The notes: generated from the sequence alone by a model not told the origin. Shown: positions 31,148 through 39,833, counted from the first letter of the stretch. The stretch: DNA of 64,000 nucleotides from Streptomyces sp. Ru71 (GCF_002920535.1 NZ_PQSS01000038.1:1-64000), one strand, 5' to 3'. Numbers and translations are program-made.

Positions 31148-32361
31148 GCTTCCACAGCATGTGGGCGGAGTTGCTGCCGATCGGCCGCGACTCCGCCTCC
31201 GGCGGCTACCGCCGCTACGCCTGGACCGGCGCCGACGCCGACTGCCGGGCCTGGTTCCGGCAGCAGGCCGAGGACCGGGGGCTGACCTACGAGGTCGACC
31301 GCAACGGCAACCAGTGGGCCTGGCTCGGCGACCCCACCGCAGGGGACGCCGTCGTCACCGGCTCCCACCTGGACTCCGTGCCCGACGGCGGCGCCTTCGA
31401 CGGCCCCCTCGGCGTGGTGTCCTCCTTCGCCGCCCTGGACGAACTGCGCGACAGGGGAGCGCAGTTCACCAAGCCGCTCGCCCTCGTGAACTTCGGCGAC
31501 GAGGAGGGCGCCCGCTTCGGGCTCGCCTGCGTCGGCTCCCGGCTCACCGCCGGACAGCTCACCCGCGAGCAGGCCCACCGCCTCACCGACGGCGACGGCG
31601 TCACCCTCGCCCGCGCCATGGAGAACGCCGGTTACGACCCCGACGCCATCGGCGCGGACCCCGAGCGGCTCGCCCGCATCGGCGCCTTCGTCGAACTGCA
31701 CGTCGAGCAGGGCCGCGCCCTCGACCTCAGCGGCGACGCCGTCGGCGTGGCCAGCGCCATCTGGCCGCACGGCCGCTGGCGCTTCGACTTCCGCGGCGAG
31801 GCCAACCACGCCGGCACCACCCGGCTCGTGGACCGCCGCGACCCGATGCTGCCCTACGCCGAGACCGTCCTCGCCGCCCGCCGCGAGGCCGAACTCGCCG
31901 GGGCCGTCGCCACCTTCGGCAAGATCGCCGTCGAGCCCAACGGCGTCAACGCCATCCCCTCCCTGGTGCGCGGCTGGCTCGACTCCCGCGCCCCCGGCCA
32001 GGACACCCTCGACACCGTCCTCGCCGGTATCGAGAAGGCGGCCCGGGAGTACGCCGAGGCCCACGGCGTCGACCTGGACGTGGTCCGGGAGTCCTTCACG
32101 CCCGTCGTCGAGTTCGACCACGCCCTGCGCGACGAACTCGCCCGCATCCTCGGCCACCACGGCGAACTCACCGTGCCCGTCCTCGGCACCGGCGCCGGAC
32201 ACGACGCCGGAATCCTGTCCGGGAGCATCCCGACCGCCATGCTGTTCGTGCGCAACCCCACGGGCGTCTCGCACTCCCCGGCCGAGTCCGCCGCCGAGGA
32301 CGACTGCGTGGCCGGAGTGCACGCCCTCGCCGACGTACTGGAAGGACTGGCCTGCCGGTGA
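31144..32361 (+). CDS. M20-family amidohydrolase (allantoate amidohydrolase-like) in the hut operon
   Basis: A 405-residue metallo-amidohydrolase of the allantoate/N-carbamoyl-amino-acid hydrolase branch. The metal site is visible in GSHLDSVPDGGAFDGPLGV (about 77-95), FGDEEGARFGLACVGSR (about 118-134), the ELHVEQG motif near 185, and a C-terminal GTGAGHDAG histidine region near 340. It is fused by GTGA overlaps to hutU and hutF. In that context its likely substrate is N-formyl-L-glutamate, taking the place of HutG, rather than allantoate. This is inference from position; allantoin genes are not nearby. Confidence 0.85.
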   Translation: MSFHSMWAELLPIGRDSASGGYRRYAWTGADADCRAWFRQQAEDRGLTYEVDRNGNQWAWLGDPTAGDAVVTGSHLDSVPDGGAFDGPLGVVSSFAALDELRDRGAQFTKPLALVNFGDEEGARFGLACVGSRLTAGQLTREQAHRLTDGDGVTLARAMENAGYDPDAIGADPERLARIGAFVELHVEQGRALDLSGDAVGVASAIWPHGRWRFDFRGEANHAGTTRLVDRRDPMLPYAETVLAARREAELAGAVATFGKIAVEPNGVNAIPSLVRGWLDSRAPGQDTLDTVLAGIEKAAREYAEAHGVDLDVVRESFTPVVEFDHALRDELARILGHHGELTVPVLGTGAGHDAGILSGSIPTAMLFVRNPTGVSHSPAESAAEDDCVAGVHALADVLEGLACR

Positions 32362-33695
32362 GCAACGGGACGTACTGGCTGGAACACGCCTGGCTCGGCA
32401 CGCACGTCGAGCCGGGCGTCGCCCTCGACATCGCGGGCGGCCGCATCACCGCCGTCCGCACCGGCGTCACCACCCCGCCGCCCGGCGCCGAGGTGCTGCG
32501 CGGGCTGACCCTGCCCGGGCTGGCCAACGCCCACTCGCACGCCTTCCACCGGGCCCTGCGCGGCACCGTGCAGGTCGGCTCCGGCACCTTCTGGACCTGG
32601 CGCGAGGTGATGTACTCCGTCGCCGACCGGCTCACGCCCGACAGCTACCACGCCCTCGCCCGCGCGGTGTACGCGGAGATGGCCCTGGCCGGTATCACCG
32701 CCGTGGGCGAGTTCCACTACGTCCACCACGCCCCCGGCGGCACCCCCTACGCCGACCCCAACGCGATGGGCGAGGCGCTGATCGCGGCCGCCGCCGAGGC
32801 CGGCATCCGCATCACCCTCCTCGACACCTGCTACCTGTCCGCCGGCTTCGGCACCGCGCCCAACGCCCACCAGCTCCGCTTCTCCGACGGCACCGCCGAG
32901 GCCTGGGCCGAACGCTGTTCACTTCTCAAGGAACACGATCACGCACGGATCGGAGCGGCCGTCCACTCGGTGCGGGCCGTGCCCGCCGAGCAGCTGGCCA
33001 CCGTCGCCGCCTGGGCCGAACAGCGGCGGGCCCCGCTGCATGTGCACCTGTCCGAGCAGACCGCCGAGAACGACGCCTGCCGTGAGGCGCACGGCCGCAC
33101 CCCCACCCGGCTCCTCGCCGACCACGGCGTGCTCGGCCCGCGCACCACCGGTGTGCACAACACCCACCTCACCGACGAGGACATCGCGCTGCTCGGCGGC
33201 TCGGGCACCGGCACCTGCATGTGCCCCACGACCGAGCGCGACCTGGCCGACGGCATCGGCCCCGCCGTCGCCCTGCAGCGGGCCGGCTCCCCGCTGTCCC
33301 TCGGCTCCGACAGCCACGCCGTCATCGACCTGCTCGAAGAGGCCCGCGCGATGGAGCTGAACGAGCGGCTGCGCTCGCGCACCCGCGGCCACTGGACGGC
33401 CGCCGCCCTGCTGCGCGCCGCCACCGCCGACGGCCACGCCGCCCTCGGCTGGGACGACGCGGGCAGCCTCGCCCCCGGCGCCCTCGCCGACTTCACGACG
33501 ATCGCGCTGGACTCGGTCAGAACAGCGGGACCGCTGCCCCGGCTCGGCGCCGAGACCGCCGTATTCGCCGCGACGGCAGCGGACGTACGGCACACGGTCG
33601 TGGGCGGCCGGCACGTCGTACGCGACGGACAGCACCGGCTCGTACCGGACGTGCCGCAGGCACTGGCCGCTGCCGTCCAAGCCCTCCGCGCCTGA
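32358..33695 (+). CDS. hutF: Formimidoylglutamate deiminase
   Basis: Amidohydrolase-superfamily enzyme releasing ammonia from N-formimidoyl-L-glutamate to give N-formyl-L-glutamate. The 445-residue product carries the metal motif LANAHSHAFHRALRG (about 55-69), TWREVMYSVADRLTPDSY, GEFHYVHHAPGGTPYADPN, HVHLSEQTAENDAC (metal His) near 227, and LGSDSHAVIDLLEEARAMEL near 315. GTG at 32358 overlaps the preceding stop. Its presence shows that the five-step formylglutamate route is used, leaving deformylation for the preceding M20 enzyme. Confidence 0.94.
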   Translation: MSNGTYWLEHAWLGTHVEPGVALDIAGGRITAVRTGVTTPPPGAEVLRGLTLPGLANAHSHAFHRALRGTVQVGSGTFWTWREVMYSVADRLTPDSYHALARAVYAEMALAGITAVGEFHYVHHAPGGTPYADPNAMGEALIAAAAEAGIRITLLDTCYLSAGFGTAPNAHQLRFSDGTAEAWAERCSLLKEHDHARIGAAVHSVRAVPAEQLATVAAWAEQRRAPLHVHLSEQTAENDACREAHGRTPTRLLADHGVLGPRTTGVHNTHLTDEDIALLGGSGTGTCMCPTTERDLADGIGPAVALQRAGSPLSLGSDSHAVIDLLEEARAMELNERLRSRTRGHWTAAALLRAATADGHAALGWDDAGSLAPGALADFTTIALDSVRTAGPLPRLGAETAVFAATAADVRHTVVGGRHVVRDGQHRLVPDVPQALAAAVQALRA

Positions 33696-33715
33696 CGACC
33701 CCCCACGAGGACACC

Positions 33716-34888
33716 ATGAGCAGCACCGTCATCACCAACATCGCCGCACTGGTCACCAACGACCCCTCCCTCGGTGACAACTCCCCCCTCGGCCTGATCC
33801 AGGACGCGGCCGTCGTCATCGAAGGCGACCGCGTCGCGTGGACCGGTGAGTCAAGGAAAGCACCCGCCACTGACAACCGGGTCGACGCCGGCGGCCGGGC
33901 GGTGCTCCCCGGCTTCGTCGACTCCCACTCCCACCTGGTCTTCGCGGGCGACCGCACCCAGGAGTTCAACGCCCGCATGTCCGGCCGCTCCTACAGCGCC
34001 GGCGGCATCCGCACCACGGTGGCGGCCACCCGCGCCGCGAGCGACGAGGAACTGGAGGCCAACCTCACCCGGTACCTCGCCGAGGCCCTGCGCCAGGGCA
34101 CGACCACGTTCGAGACCAAGTCCGGCTACGGCCTCACCGTCGAGGACGAGTCCCGCGCCCTGCGCCTCGCGGCCCGCCACACCGACGAGGTGACCTACCT
34201 CGGCGCGCACATCGTCTCCCCCGACTACGCCGACGACCCGGCCGCCTACGTCGACCTGGTCACCGGAGCGATGCTGGACGCCTGCGCGCCGCACGCCCGC
34301 TGGATCGACGTGTTCTGCGAGAAGGGCGCCTTCGACGGCGACCAGGCCCGCGCGATCCTCACCGCCGGCAAGGCCAGGGGCCTGCTGCCGCGCATCCACG
34401 CCAACCAGCTCTCCTACGGCCCCGGCGTCCAGCTCGCCGTCGAACTCGACGCGGCCAGCGCCGACCACTGCACCCACCTCACGGACGCCGACGTCGACGC
34501 GCTCGCGAGCGGCCGTACGGTCGCCACGCTGCTGCCCGGCGCCGAGTTCTCCACGCGCGCCGAGTGGCCGAACGCCCGCCGGCTGCTCGACGCCGGTGTC
34601 ACCGTCGCCCTGTCCACGGACTGCAACCCGGGCTCGTCCTTCACCTCCTCGGTGCCGTTCTGCATCGCGCTCGCCGTGCGGGACATGGGCATGACCCCCG
34701 ACGAGGCGGTGTGGTCCGCCACGGCGGGCGGCGCCGCCGCCCTGCGCCGCGAGGACATCGGCCGCCTCACCCCCGGCGCCTACGCCGACCTGACCGTCCT
34801 CGACGCCCCGAGCCACGTCCACCTGGCCTACCGCCCGGGCGTCCCGCTGGTCGCGGAGGTCTGGCGCAGGGGAGCACGGGTGGTCTGA
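33716..34888 (+). CDS. hutI: Imidazolonepropionase
   Basis: Metal-dependent amidohydrolase opening 4-imidazolone-5-propionate to N-formimidoylglutamate. 390 residues. Motifs: VLPGFVDSHSHLVFAGDRTQEF (HxH metal site) near 66-87, SYSAGGIRTTVAATRAAS, TTFETKSGYGL near 139-149, HANQLSYGPGVQLAVELDAASADH (metal His) near 232, and LSTDCNPGSSFTSSVPF (metal Asp) near 301. ATG at 33716 with GAGG upstream; the large upstream frame overlapping hutF is spurious. Last gene of the operon, with only 25 bp to the convergent sigma-fusion gene. Confidence 0.96.
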   Translation: MSSTVITNIAALVTNDPSLGDNSPLGLIQDAAVVIEGDRVAWTGESRKAPATDNRVDAGGRAVLPGFVDSHSHLVFAGDRTQEFNARMSGRSYSAGGIRTTVAATRAASDEELEANLTRYLAEALRQGTTTFETKSGYGLTVEDESRALRLAARHTDEVTYLGAHIVSPDYADDPAAYVDLVTGAMLDACAPHARWIDVFCEKGAFDGDQARAILTAGKARGLLPRIHANQLSYGPGVQLAVELDAASADHCTHLTDADVDALASGRTVATLLPGAEFSTRAEWPNARRLLDAGVTVALSTDCNPGSSFTSSVPFCIALAVRDMGMTPDEAVWSATAGGAAALRREDIGRLTPGAYADLTVLDAPSHVHLAYRPGVPLVAEVWRRGARVV

Positions 34889-34913
34889 GCGCGGTCCCGG
34901 CCCGGGGAGCGCC

Positions 34914-36473
34914 TCAGCGGTCCCCGGCCCGCCACCGCTGCCGGGCGCTGCCGTCCAGCGGTTCCAGGGACAGGCCGTCGCCCCACCCCGGGGTGACGGC
35001 CCGGTCCAGATCGATCACCGGGCGGATCGCCCCGTCGCCGTCCACCACGAAGCGCAGGTTGTCCCCGTTGCGCCCGTACAGCGAGCGGCACTCCCAGATG
35101 CCGACCCCGCGGTCCACGTCGCCGCGGCTGTCCAGGCAGTACTCCGGGTCGGCGTACGACTGCAGGGCGTGGCGGTCGGCGTCGTAGCGCCAGCGCTGGG
35201 TGGGGGAGTCGGTGCAGGGCGCGGTGACGACGTCGGTGCCCTCGGAGAAGTAGCCGTCGCGCACGTCCAGGCACAGTCCGGAGGCGGCGTTCACCACCTG
35301 CGCGTACGTGCCGCCCGGCGGCCGCGGGGCGGGGGGCCTCGGGTTGGGCGTGGGCCGCGGGGCCGGCGTGTGCGTGCGTGACGGGGTCGGGGACGGCGAC
35401 GGGGAGGCCGTCCGGGACGGGGACGGTGAGGCGGATGTGGGGGAGGGGGACGGTGAGACCGAGACCGTCGCCGTGGCCGTCACCGTCACCTGCGGGGCGG
35501 GCGTCGGCGTGGTGACCGCGCTCGCCCGGCCCGGATCGGGCTGGTCGGCGGGTGTGAGCAGCAGCACGAGCAGCGGCACCAGGGCCACACCGAGCGCGAC
35601 CGACGTCAGGGCGGCCCTGTGGGCGGGCCGCCGGGCCGGCTCCTCGGTGTGCGGGAGAGCCAGGGCGGCGGCGGGCTCCTCGGGCCGTACGTACGCCGTG
35701 CCGCCCCAGGGCAGCAGCCCCTCGGCCAGCGCGGGGCCGGGGGCGTCCCGCAGGGCGGTCAGCTCCTCGCGCGCGGCCGTGCAGGAGGCGCAGTGGGCCA
35801 GGTGGACCTGCAGGTCGGCGCTGTCGCGGGGGCCGTCGGGCCGTACCGACTCCTCGATGAGACGGCGGAAGTCGCCGCAGGCGGGGTCGGGGGAGGCGCC
35901 GAGGCGGTGCCGCAAAGACGCCTGGGCCAGGGCCTTCAGCGCCGGGCCGGTGCCATGGACGACGTCCGCGGGCCCGAGGCCCAGCAGCGCGGCGGTGCGC
36001 TCCACCGGCTCCCGCTCGACGATGCCGTACCAGATCAGGCCCTGCGCGCGCGGCGGCAGGGAGCGGAAGGCGTGCAGCATCGGCGGGACGGGGCCCTGCG
36101 GGCCGGTGCTGCTCAGGACGAGCAGGTATCCGGCGTCCAGGCCGCCCGCCCGCTCGTCCGTGGACCAGGAACCGGCGAGCGAGGCGGTGAGCAGCAGCAG
36201 ATGGTGCCGCCAGGGCACGGCGGGCTCGATGCCGCGCGCGGTCTCGCGTGCCGCGTGCGTGAACACCTCGGCGGCGAGCTGCCGGGCGGCGGCGTCGCCG
36301 GCCGTGCACGAGCGCGCGTAGGCCAGGACGCGGTGCTGGTGGCGCAGGCGCAGTTCGCGCAGCGCCGGGTACGCGGTCGCCGTTCCCGTGCGCAGCAGCT
36401 CCGTCAGACGCGCGTCGGACGCGTCCGCGTACTCATCCGCCTCGGCCCGGGCCAACCCCGCCTCCTCGCGCAC
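34914..36473 (-). CDS. ECF-sigma-like protein fused to zinc finger, membrane helix and ricin lectin domain
   Basis: A 519-residue modular protein. Residues about 20-80 resemble ECF sigma region 2 (DARLTELLRTGTATAYPALRELRLRHQHRVLAYAR), and 137-192 resemble region 4 (LPPRAQGLIWYGIVE...TAALLGL). A zf-HC2 zinc site H224xxxC228xxC231 follows, as in anti-sigma factors, then a membrane helix (about 287-306). An extracellular Ser/Pro/Thr linker of about 75 residues leads to a C-terminal ricin-type beta-trefoil (about 390-519; TQRWRYD and ARQRWRAG are QxW repeats). This layout matches actinobacterial ECF groups with fused C-terminal sensing domains. The start (GTG 36473) is uncertain. An inverted repeat lies just upstream. 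Confidence 0.82.
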   Translation of the reverse strand: MREEAGLARAEADEYADASDARLTELLRTGTATAYPALRELRLRHQHRVLAYARSCTAGDAAARQLAAEVFTHAARETARGIEPAVPWRHHLLLLTASLAGSWSTDERAGGLDAGYLLVLSSTGPQGPVPPMLHAFRSLPPRAQGLIWYGIVEREPVERTAALLGLGPADVVHGTGPALKALAQASLRHRLGASPDPACGDFRRLIEESVRPDGPRDSADLQVHLAHCASCTAAREELTALRDAPGPALAEGLLPWGGTAYVRPEEPAAALALPHTEEPARRPAHRAALTSVALGVALVPLLVLLLTPADQPDPGRASAVTTPTPAPQVTVTATATVSVSPSPSPTSASPSPSRTASPSPSPTPSRTHTPAPRPTPNPRPPAPRPPGGTYAQVVNAASGLCLDVRDGYFSEGTDVVTAPCTDSPTQRWRYDADRHALQSYADPEYCLDSRGDVDRGVGIWECRSLYGRNGDNLRFVVDGDGAIRPVIDLDRAVTPGWGDGLSLEPLDGSARQRWRAGDR

Positions 36474-36484
36474 GCTCTCGTGAT

Positions 36485-36498
36485 CTACCGACCGGTAG
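36485..36498. promoter_or_regulatory. Inverted repeat at the start of the ECF-lectin gene
   Basis: CTACCGACCGGTAG is a perfect inverted repeat with 6-bp arms around AC, 12 bp before the GTG start on the minus strand. Possible operator. Confidence 0.45.
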
Positions 36499-36536
36499 TG
36501 GTGGGTGACCGTAGTGCATGAACGAGGCGCTGGGGA

Positions 36537-36630
36537 CCCGAGGAAGCGAAGTTTCCTCGGGTAACCCCGTGAAGGAACCCCGAAGACCGGGGAGGAACCC
36601 CGGAGACACCGGGGAGGCCCCCCGGAATCC
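36537..36630 (-). terminator. Terminator and stacked hairpins after sigI
   Basis: A 9-bp perfect stem CCCGAGGAA/TTCCTCGGG (36537-36545 with 36553-36561, 7-nt loop) plus several alternating CCGGGG/CCCCGG motifs at 36587-36630 that can form further hairpins. It sits directly after the sigI stop on the minus strand. Confidence 0.65.
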
Positions 36631-36640
36631 CGGGGAGGCG

Positions 36641-37510
36641 TCACTCCTCGACCGTGAGCCCCTTGCGCAGCCGTCCCAGCGTCCGCGACAGCAGCCGTGA
36701 GACATGCATCTGCGAGATGCCGAGTTCCTCGCCGATCTCCGACTGGGTCATGCCGGCGACGAAGCGCAGGGAGAGGATCTGCCGGTCCCGGGGCGGGAGT
36801 TCGGCGATCAGCGGCTTCAACGACTCGACGTACTCGATGCCTTCGAGCCCGTGGTCCTCGTATCCGATGCGGTCCGCGAGCGCGCCCTCGGCGTCGTCCT
36901 CCTCCGGCTGGGCGTCCAGCGAGGAGGCGGTGTACGCGTTGGACGCGGCCATGCCCTCGACGACCTCTTCGTTGCTCAGGCCGAGGCGCTCGGCCAGTTC
37001 CGCGACCGTGGGGGCGCGGTCCAGCTTCTGGGCCAGCTCGTCGCCGGCCTTGGCCAGGTCCAGCCGCAGCTCCTGGAGCCGGCGCGGCACGCGCACGGAC
37101 CACGAGGTGTCGCGGAAGAAACGCTTGATCTCGCCGATGATGGTTGGCATCGCGAACGTGGGGAACTCCACGCCTCGGGCGAGTTCGAAGCGGTCGATCG
37201 CCTTGATCAGGCCGATGGTGCCGACCTGGATGATGTCCTCCATGGGCTCACTGCGGGAGCGGAAGCGGGAGGCGGCGAACTTGACGAGCGCGAGGTTGAG
37301 CTCGACGAGGGTGTTGCGCACGTACGAGTATTCGTGCGTGCCTTCTTCGAGGGACTCCAGCCGCTCGAACAGGGTCTTGGACAGGGCCCGTGCGTCGACG
37401 GCGCCCACCTCGTCGTAAGGGGGGATGTCCGGGAGTCCGGCAAAGATGTCGTCCGGAGGGGGTGTCGACGTCGCCGTCCGGGTATGCGAGGCGTCGAGCC
37501 GGGGTGACAT
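36641..37510 (-). CDS. sigI: SigB/SigF-type alternative sigma factor
   Basis: A 289-residue sigma-70 group 3 factor. After a Pro/Thr-rich head come region 2 (about 58-135: LVKFAASRFRSRSEPMEDIIQVGTIGLIKAIDRFE...FPTFAMPTIIGEIKRFFRDTSWSVRVPRR), region 3 (about 145-200) and region 4 (about 230-285: LPPRDRQILSLRFVAGMTQSEIGEELGISQMHVSRLLSRTLGRLR). I chose ATG at 37510 (MSPRLDASHT) because GGAGG lies 5 nt upstream; ATGs at 37522 and 37534 have no comparable site. Divergent from an anti-anti-sigma factor and GHKL kinase, it forms a partner-switching locus. The symbol follows the S. coelicolor gene at this position, from memory. Confidence 0.92.
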   Translation of the reverse strand: MSPRLDASHTRTATSTPPPDDIFAGLPDIPPYDEVGAVDARALSKTLFERLESLEEGTHEYSYVRNTLVELNLALVKFAASRFRSRSEPMEDIIQVGTIGLIKAIDRFELARGVEFPTFAMPTIIGEIKRFFRDTSWSVRVPRRLQELRLDLAKAGDELAQKLDRAPTVAELAERLGLSNEEVVEGMAASNAYTASSLDAQPEEDDAEGALADRIGYEDHGLEGIEYVESLKPLIAELPPRDRQILSLRFVAGMTQSEIGEELGISQMHVSRLLSRTLGRLRKGLTVEE

Positions 37511-37759
37511 GTGGTCCTCCATCGTTCTCGGCATAAGGCTGCCGAAGCCAGTGAGTGCACTGCGGTGTGCGGCGCCTCCAAAGCCGGCCGTGTCGGTTAC
37601 GTGTTCCTACTAGCCCTACCCGCTTCTGCAAGACGATCGCAAGTGCGTTTCGTTCGGGTATGTCCGTTTGTGTGCAGTTGTTCGGGTGTCGGGTCCCGTG
37701 GAGAAGGCGTAGTGTTCGAGGGCGTCAGTCAGCAGCCACGACCTCGGGAGTAACACGGC

Positions 37760-38206
37760 ATGGACCGCGGGACGGTCGGCAGCGCACAGTCGGGCCGGCT
37801 ACTGGTGGAGGTGCGGGAAGAGGGCTCCAGTGCCGTCGTCACAGCGGCGGGTGAACTGGACCACCACACCGCCGAACTGCTGCGTGAGCCCCTTGAGGAC
37901 TGCCTCGACAAGGGCTTCAGCAGGCTGGTCGTCGACTGCTCGCGACTGGATTTCTGTGACTCGACGGGGCTGAACGTGCTGCTCGGCGCCCGCCTGAGGG
38001 CGGAGGCGGCCGGAGGCGGGGTGCATCTGGCGGGGATGCAGCCCGTGGTGGCGCGTGTGTTTGAGATCACAGGGGCGGAGGCGGTCTTCACCGTGCATGA
38101 CACGGTCGAGGACGCGCTGGCCGGCGAGGTGCCCGGGAGCGGCCCCGGTGAATCCGGCGAGCCCGGGGAGTCGGGCGGGTCCCAGGACCCCGGCGACGCC
38201 CGCTGA
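37760..38206 (+). CDS. arsI: STAS-domain anti-anti-sigma factor
   Basis: A 148-residue SpoIIAA/RsbV-like protein. The STAS fold spans about residues 12-110; the phosphorylatable serine is Ser68 in LDFCDSTGLNVLLGARLRAE. A disordered Gly/Ser/Glu/Pro-rich tail (about 120-148) follows and is unusual in length. When unphosphorylated it should bind the GHKL anti-sigma factor encoded next and free the divergent sigma factor. ATG at 37760 has GGGAG 9 nt upstream. Symbol from the S. coelicolor SigI system, by position. Confidence 0.88.
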   Translation: MDRGTVGSAQSGRLLVEVREEGSSAVVTAAGELDHHTAELLREPLEDCLDKGFSRLVVDCSRLDFCDSTGLNVLLGARLRAEAAGGGVHLAGMQPVVARVFEITGAEAVFTVHDTVEDALAGEVPGSGPGESGEPGESGGSQDPGDAR

Positions 38207-38362
38207 CCGGGCCCGCCGTGCGGTGTCCGTGCAACCGGCAGCCCTCCCGCGTGCGTCTGCTGTACGGCGACGCGGATGCGTGTACGTCACATCCGCCGCG
38301 CCGAACCGGGGGGTGTTCCGTCCGCCGGCTCGGGCAGGAGACATCCTGGACCTGTCGACCCA

Positions 38363-38381
38363 TCGACGGCTTGGCCGTCGA
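38363..38381 (+). other. Short hairpin between the anti-anti-sigma and kinase genes
   Basis: TCGACGGC/GCCGTCGA, an 8-bp perfect stem with a 3-nt loop, in a 242-bp gap. Nearby 38392-38447 carries several GTGAA/TGAAT repeats just before the kinase start. It may attenuate transcription or uncouple kinase expression. Confidence 0.4.
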
Positions 38382-38448
38382 GCCACGTAGTGAGTCGTGA
38401 ACCCAAGTCTTGAATCGTGAACTGGTGAATCGGTGAGGTGAAGCGCTG

Positions 38449-38931
38449 ATGAGCACCACCCGGCCTTACTCGCCGGGCGACCGCGGCCCGGAGCCCAGCG
38501 GCGCTTCCGGGGCGTCGGCGGGCCGTCAGGTCCGCACGCTGAGCTTCGACGACCAAAGCGGTGTCGTCCCGCTCGCCCGCGACTTCGCCCGCCAGGCGCT
38601 GAACGCGTGGGGCTGGCTGCCCGCCGCCACCGCGGACCGGCGTGCCGCGGCCGAGGACGTGCTGCTCGTCGTCTCCGAGCTGGTCACGAACGCGTGCCTG
38701 CACGCGGAGGGGCCGGAGCGGATGGAACTCACCTGCGACAACAAGGTGATCCGGGTCGAGGTCTCCGACCGCGGGACGGGGCAGCCGGCGCCGCGGACCC
38801 CGCACCGGGCGGGGCGGCCCGGGGGGCACGGCATGTTCATCGTCCAGCGGCTGTGCCTGGACTGGGGCGTCGTGCGGACGCCGGGGGTCTCGGGCAAGAC
38901 GGTGTGGGCGGAGCTGGGCGCACCGGCGTAG
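38449..38931 (+). CDS. prsI: GHKL ATP-binding anti-sigma factor/kinase
   Basis: A 160-residue SpoIIAB/RsbW-like protein with a HATPase_c fold. The N box ELVTNACLHAEG is near residues 83-94, the G1 box VSDRGTGQPAP near 105-115, and the G2-like GGHGMFIVQRL near 124-134. It should bind and inhibit the divergent sigma factor and phosphorylate Ser68 of the STAS protein. ATG at 38449 lacks a strong ribosome site (GGTGAAG about 8 nt upstream). Spacing from the STAS gene is large for an operon (242 bp), so separate control is possible. Symbol by position. Confidence 0.87.
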   Translation: MSTTRPYSPGDRGPEPSGASGASAGRQVRTLSFDDQSGVVPLARDFARQALNAWGWLPAATADRRAAAEDVLLVVSELVTNACLHAEGPERMELTCDNKVIRVEVSDRGTGQPAPRTPHRAGRPGGHGMFIVQRLCLDWGVVRTPGVSGKTVWAELGAPA

Positions 38932-39121
38932 TCCCGCCGGGGGCGCGAACGGTCCCCGCTCACCCATGGGCGACACCCCGGCCTAGCCACAGGCCGCACA
39001 CATCCTTCACGCTCCGGATCGTCACAAACTCCGGAGCGTCGTTCGTCTTCCCTCCTGCACGCCCCCGGCGTACCTTGACGGCTCCTATCTGATGTGGCGT
39101 CAGAAATGAGGCGAGGGGCCC

Positions 39122-39805
39122 GTGTCGTACCGCAAGCGCACCGCCGCACTCGCGACCGCCGCCGCTCTGGCCGGTCCGGCGGTCCTGATGGCCGCCCCCA
39201 CGGCCCACGCCGAGGTCGTCGACGTCGACTACCGCTGCGAGACGCCGATCGGCGTCAAGAGCGCCGTGTCGCCCATCGACATCAAGGGCGTGCCCAGCGG
39301 CAGCGGCTACCGCATCACCATGTCCTGGCAGAAGGGCGTCTCCTCCAGCCCGATCGAACTCGGCAAGGGCGCGATGAGCCCCAGCGCCACCATCAAAGTC
39401 GGTGGCGCCGACACCGGCAGCCTCACCGTCACCGGCCCCGCCAACCAGGCGGCGATCCCCGCCAACACCCCCATAAAGATCAGCGACTTGAGCGGGACCT
39501 ACACCCCGCGCAGGACCGGCAAGGTCACCTTCACGCCGGGCGTCCTCACCATCAAGGCGCTCGGTACGACCACGACCTGCAAGCCCACCGACGCCCCCGG
39601 CCCCGCGCTCACCCTCGACGTGCGGGCGGCCGGCGCAACGGGCGGATCAGGCGGCTCGGACGGGGCGGACAGCGGCGCCCAACTGCCCCGCACCGGCCCC
39701 GAGGACTCGGCGATCGCCCTCGGCACCCTCGGCGCCACCGTGCTGCTCACCGGCGCCGCCGGCGCTCTGTGGCTGACCCGCCGCCGACAGGCGGCCCGCC
39801 CCTAG
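39122..39805 (+). CDS. Exported protein with LPXTG-like sorting signal
   Basis: A 227-residue surface protein: signal peptide (about 1-31, ending AAPTAHA), one beta-rich domain (about 32-165) with two cysteines (YRCETPIG and TTTTCKP) that could form a disulfide, a Gly/Ser linker, then a sorting signal: LPRTG at about 193, a hydrophobic helix and RRR. LPXTG and LAXTG substrates are anchored by class E or other sortases in Streptomyces; none is encoded here. The domain is homologous to the C-terminal domain of the protein at 41697. GTG at 39122. First gene of a four-gene operon. Confidence 0.85.
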   Translation: MSYRKRTAALATAAALAGPAVLMAAPTAHAEVVDVDYRCETPIGVKSAVSPIDIKGVPSGSGYRITMSWQKGVSSSPIELGKGAMSPSATIKVGGADTGSLTVTGPANQAAIPANTPIKISDLSGTYTPRRTGKVTFTPGVLTIKALGTTTTCKPTDAPGPALTLDVRAAGATGGSGGSDGADSGAQLPRTGPEDSAIALGTLGATVLLTGAAGALWLTRRRQAARP

Positions 39806-39833
39806 CCGGACCGTGGCACCCGGGGAGCCGCCG

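Noticed and set aside
33221..33715. Extension of HutI into HutF
   Set aside because: Overlaps HutF in another frame and is Arg/Pro-rich; ATG 33716 gives the family N terminus.
34914..37103. 729-residue frame extending the ECF-lectin protein into sigI
   Set aside because: The extra N-terminal part is a shifted frame within sigI and crosses the intergenic terminator; no start supports it.
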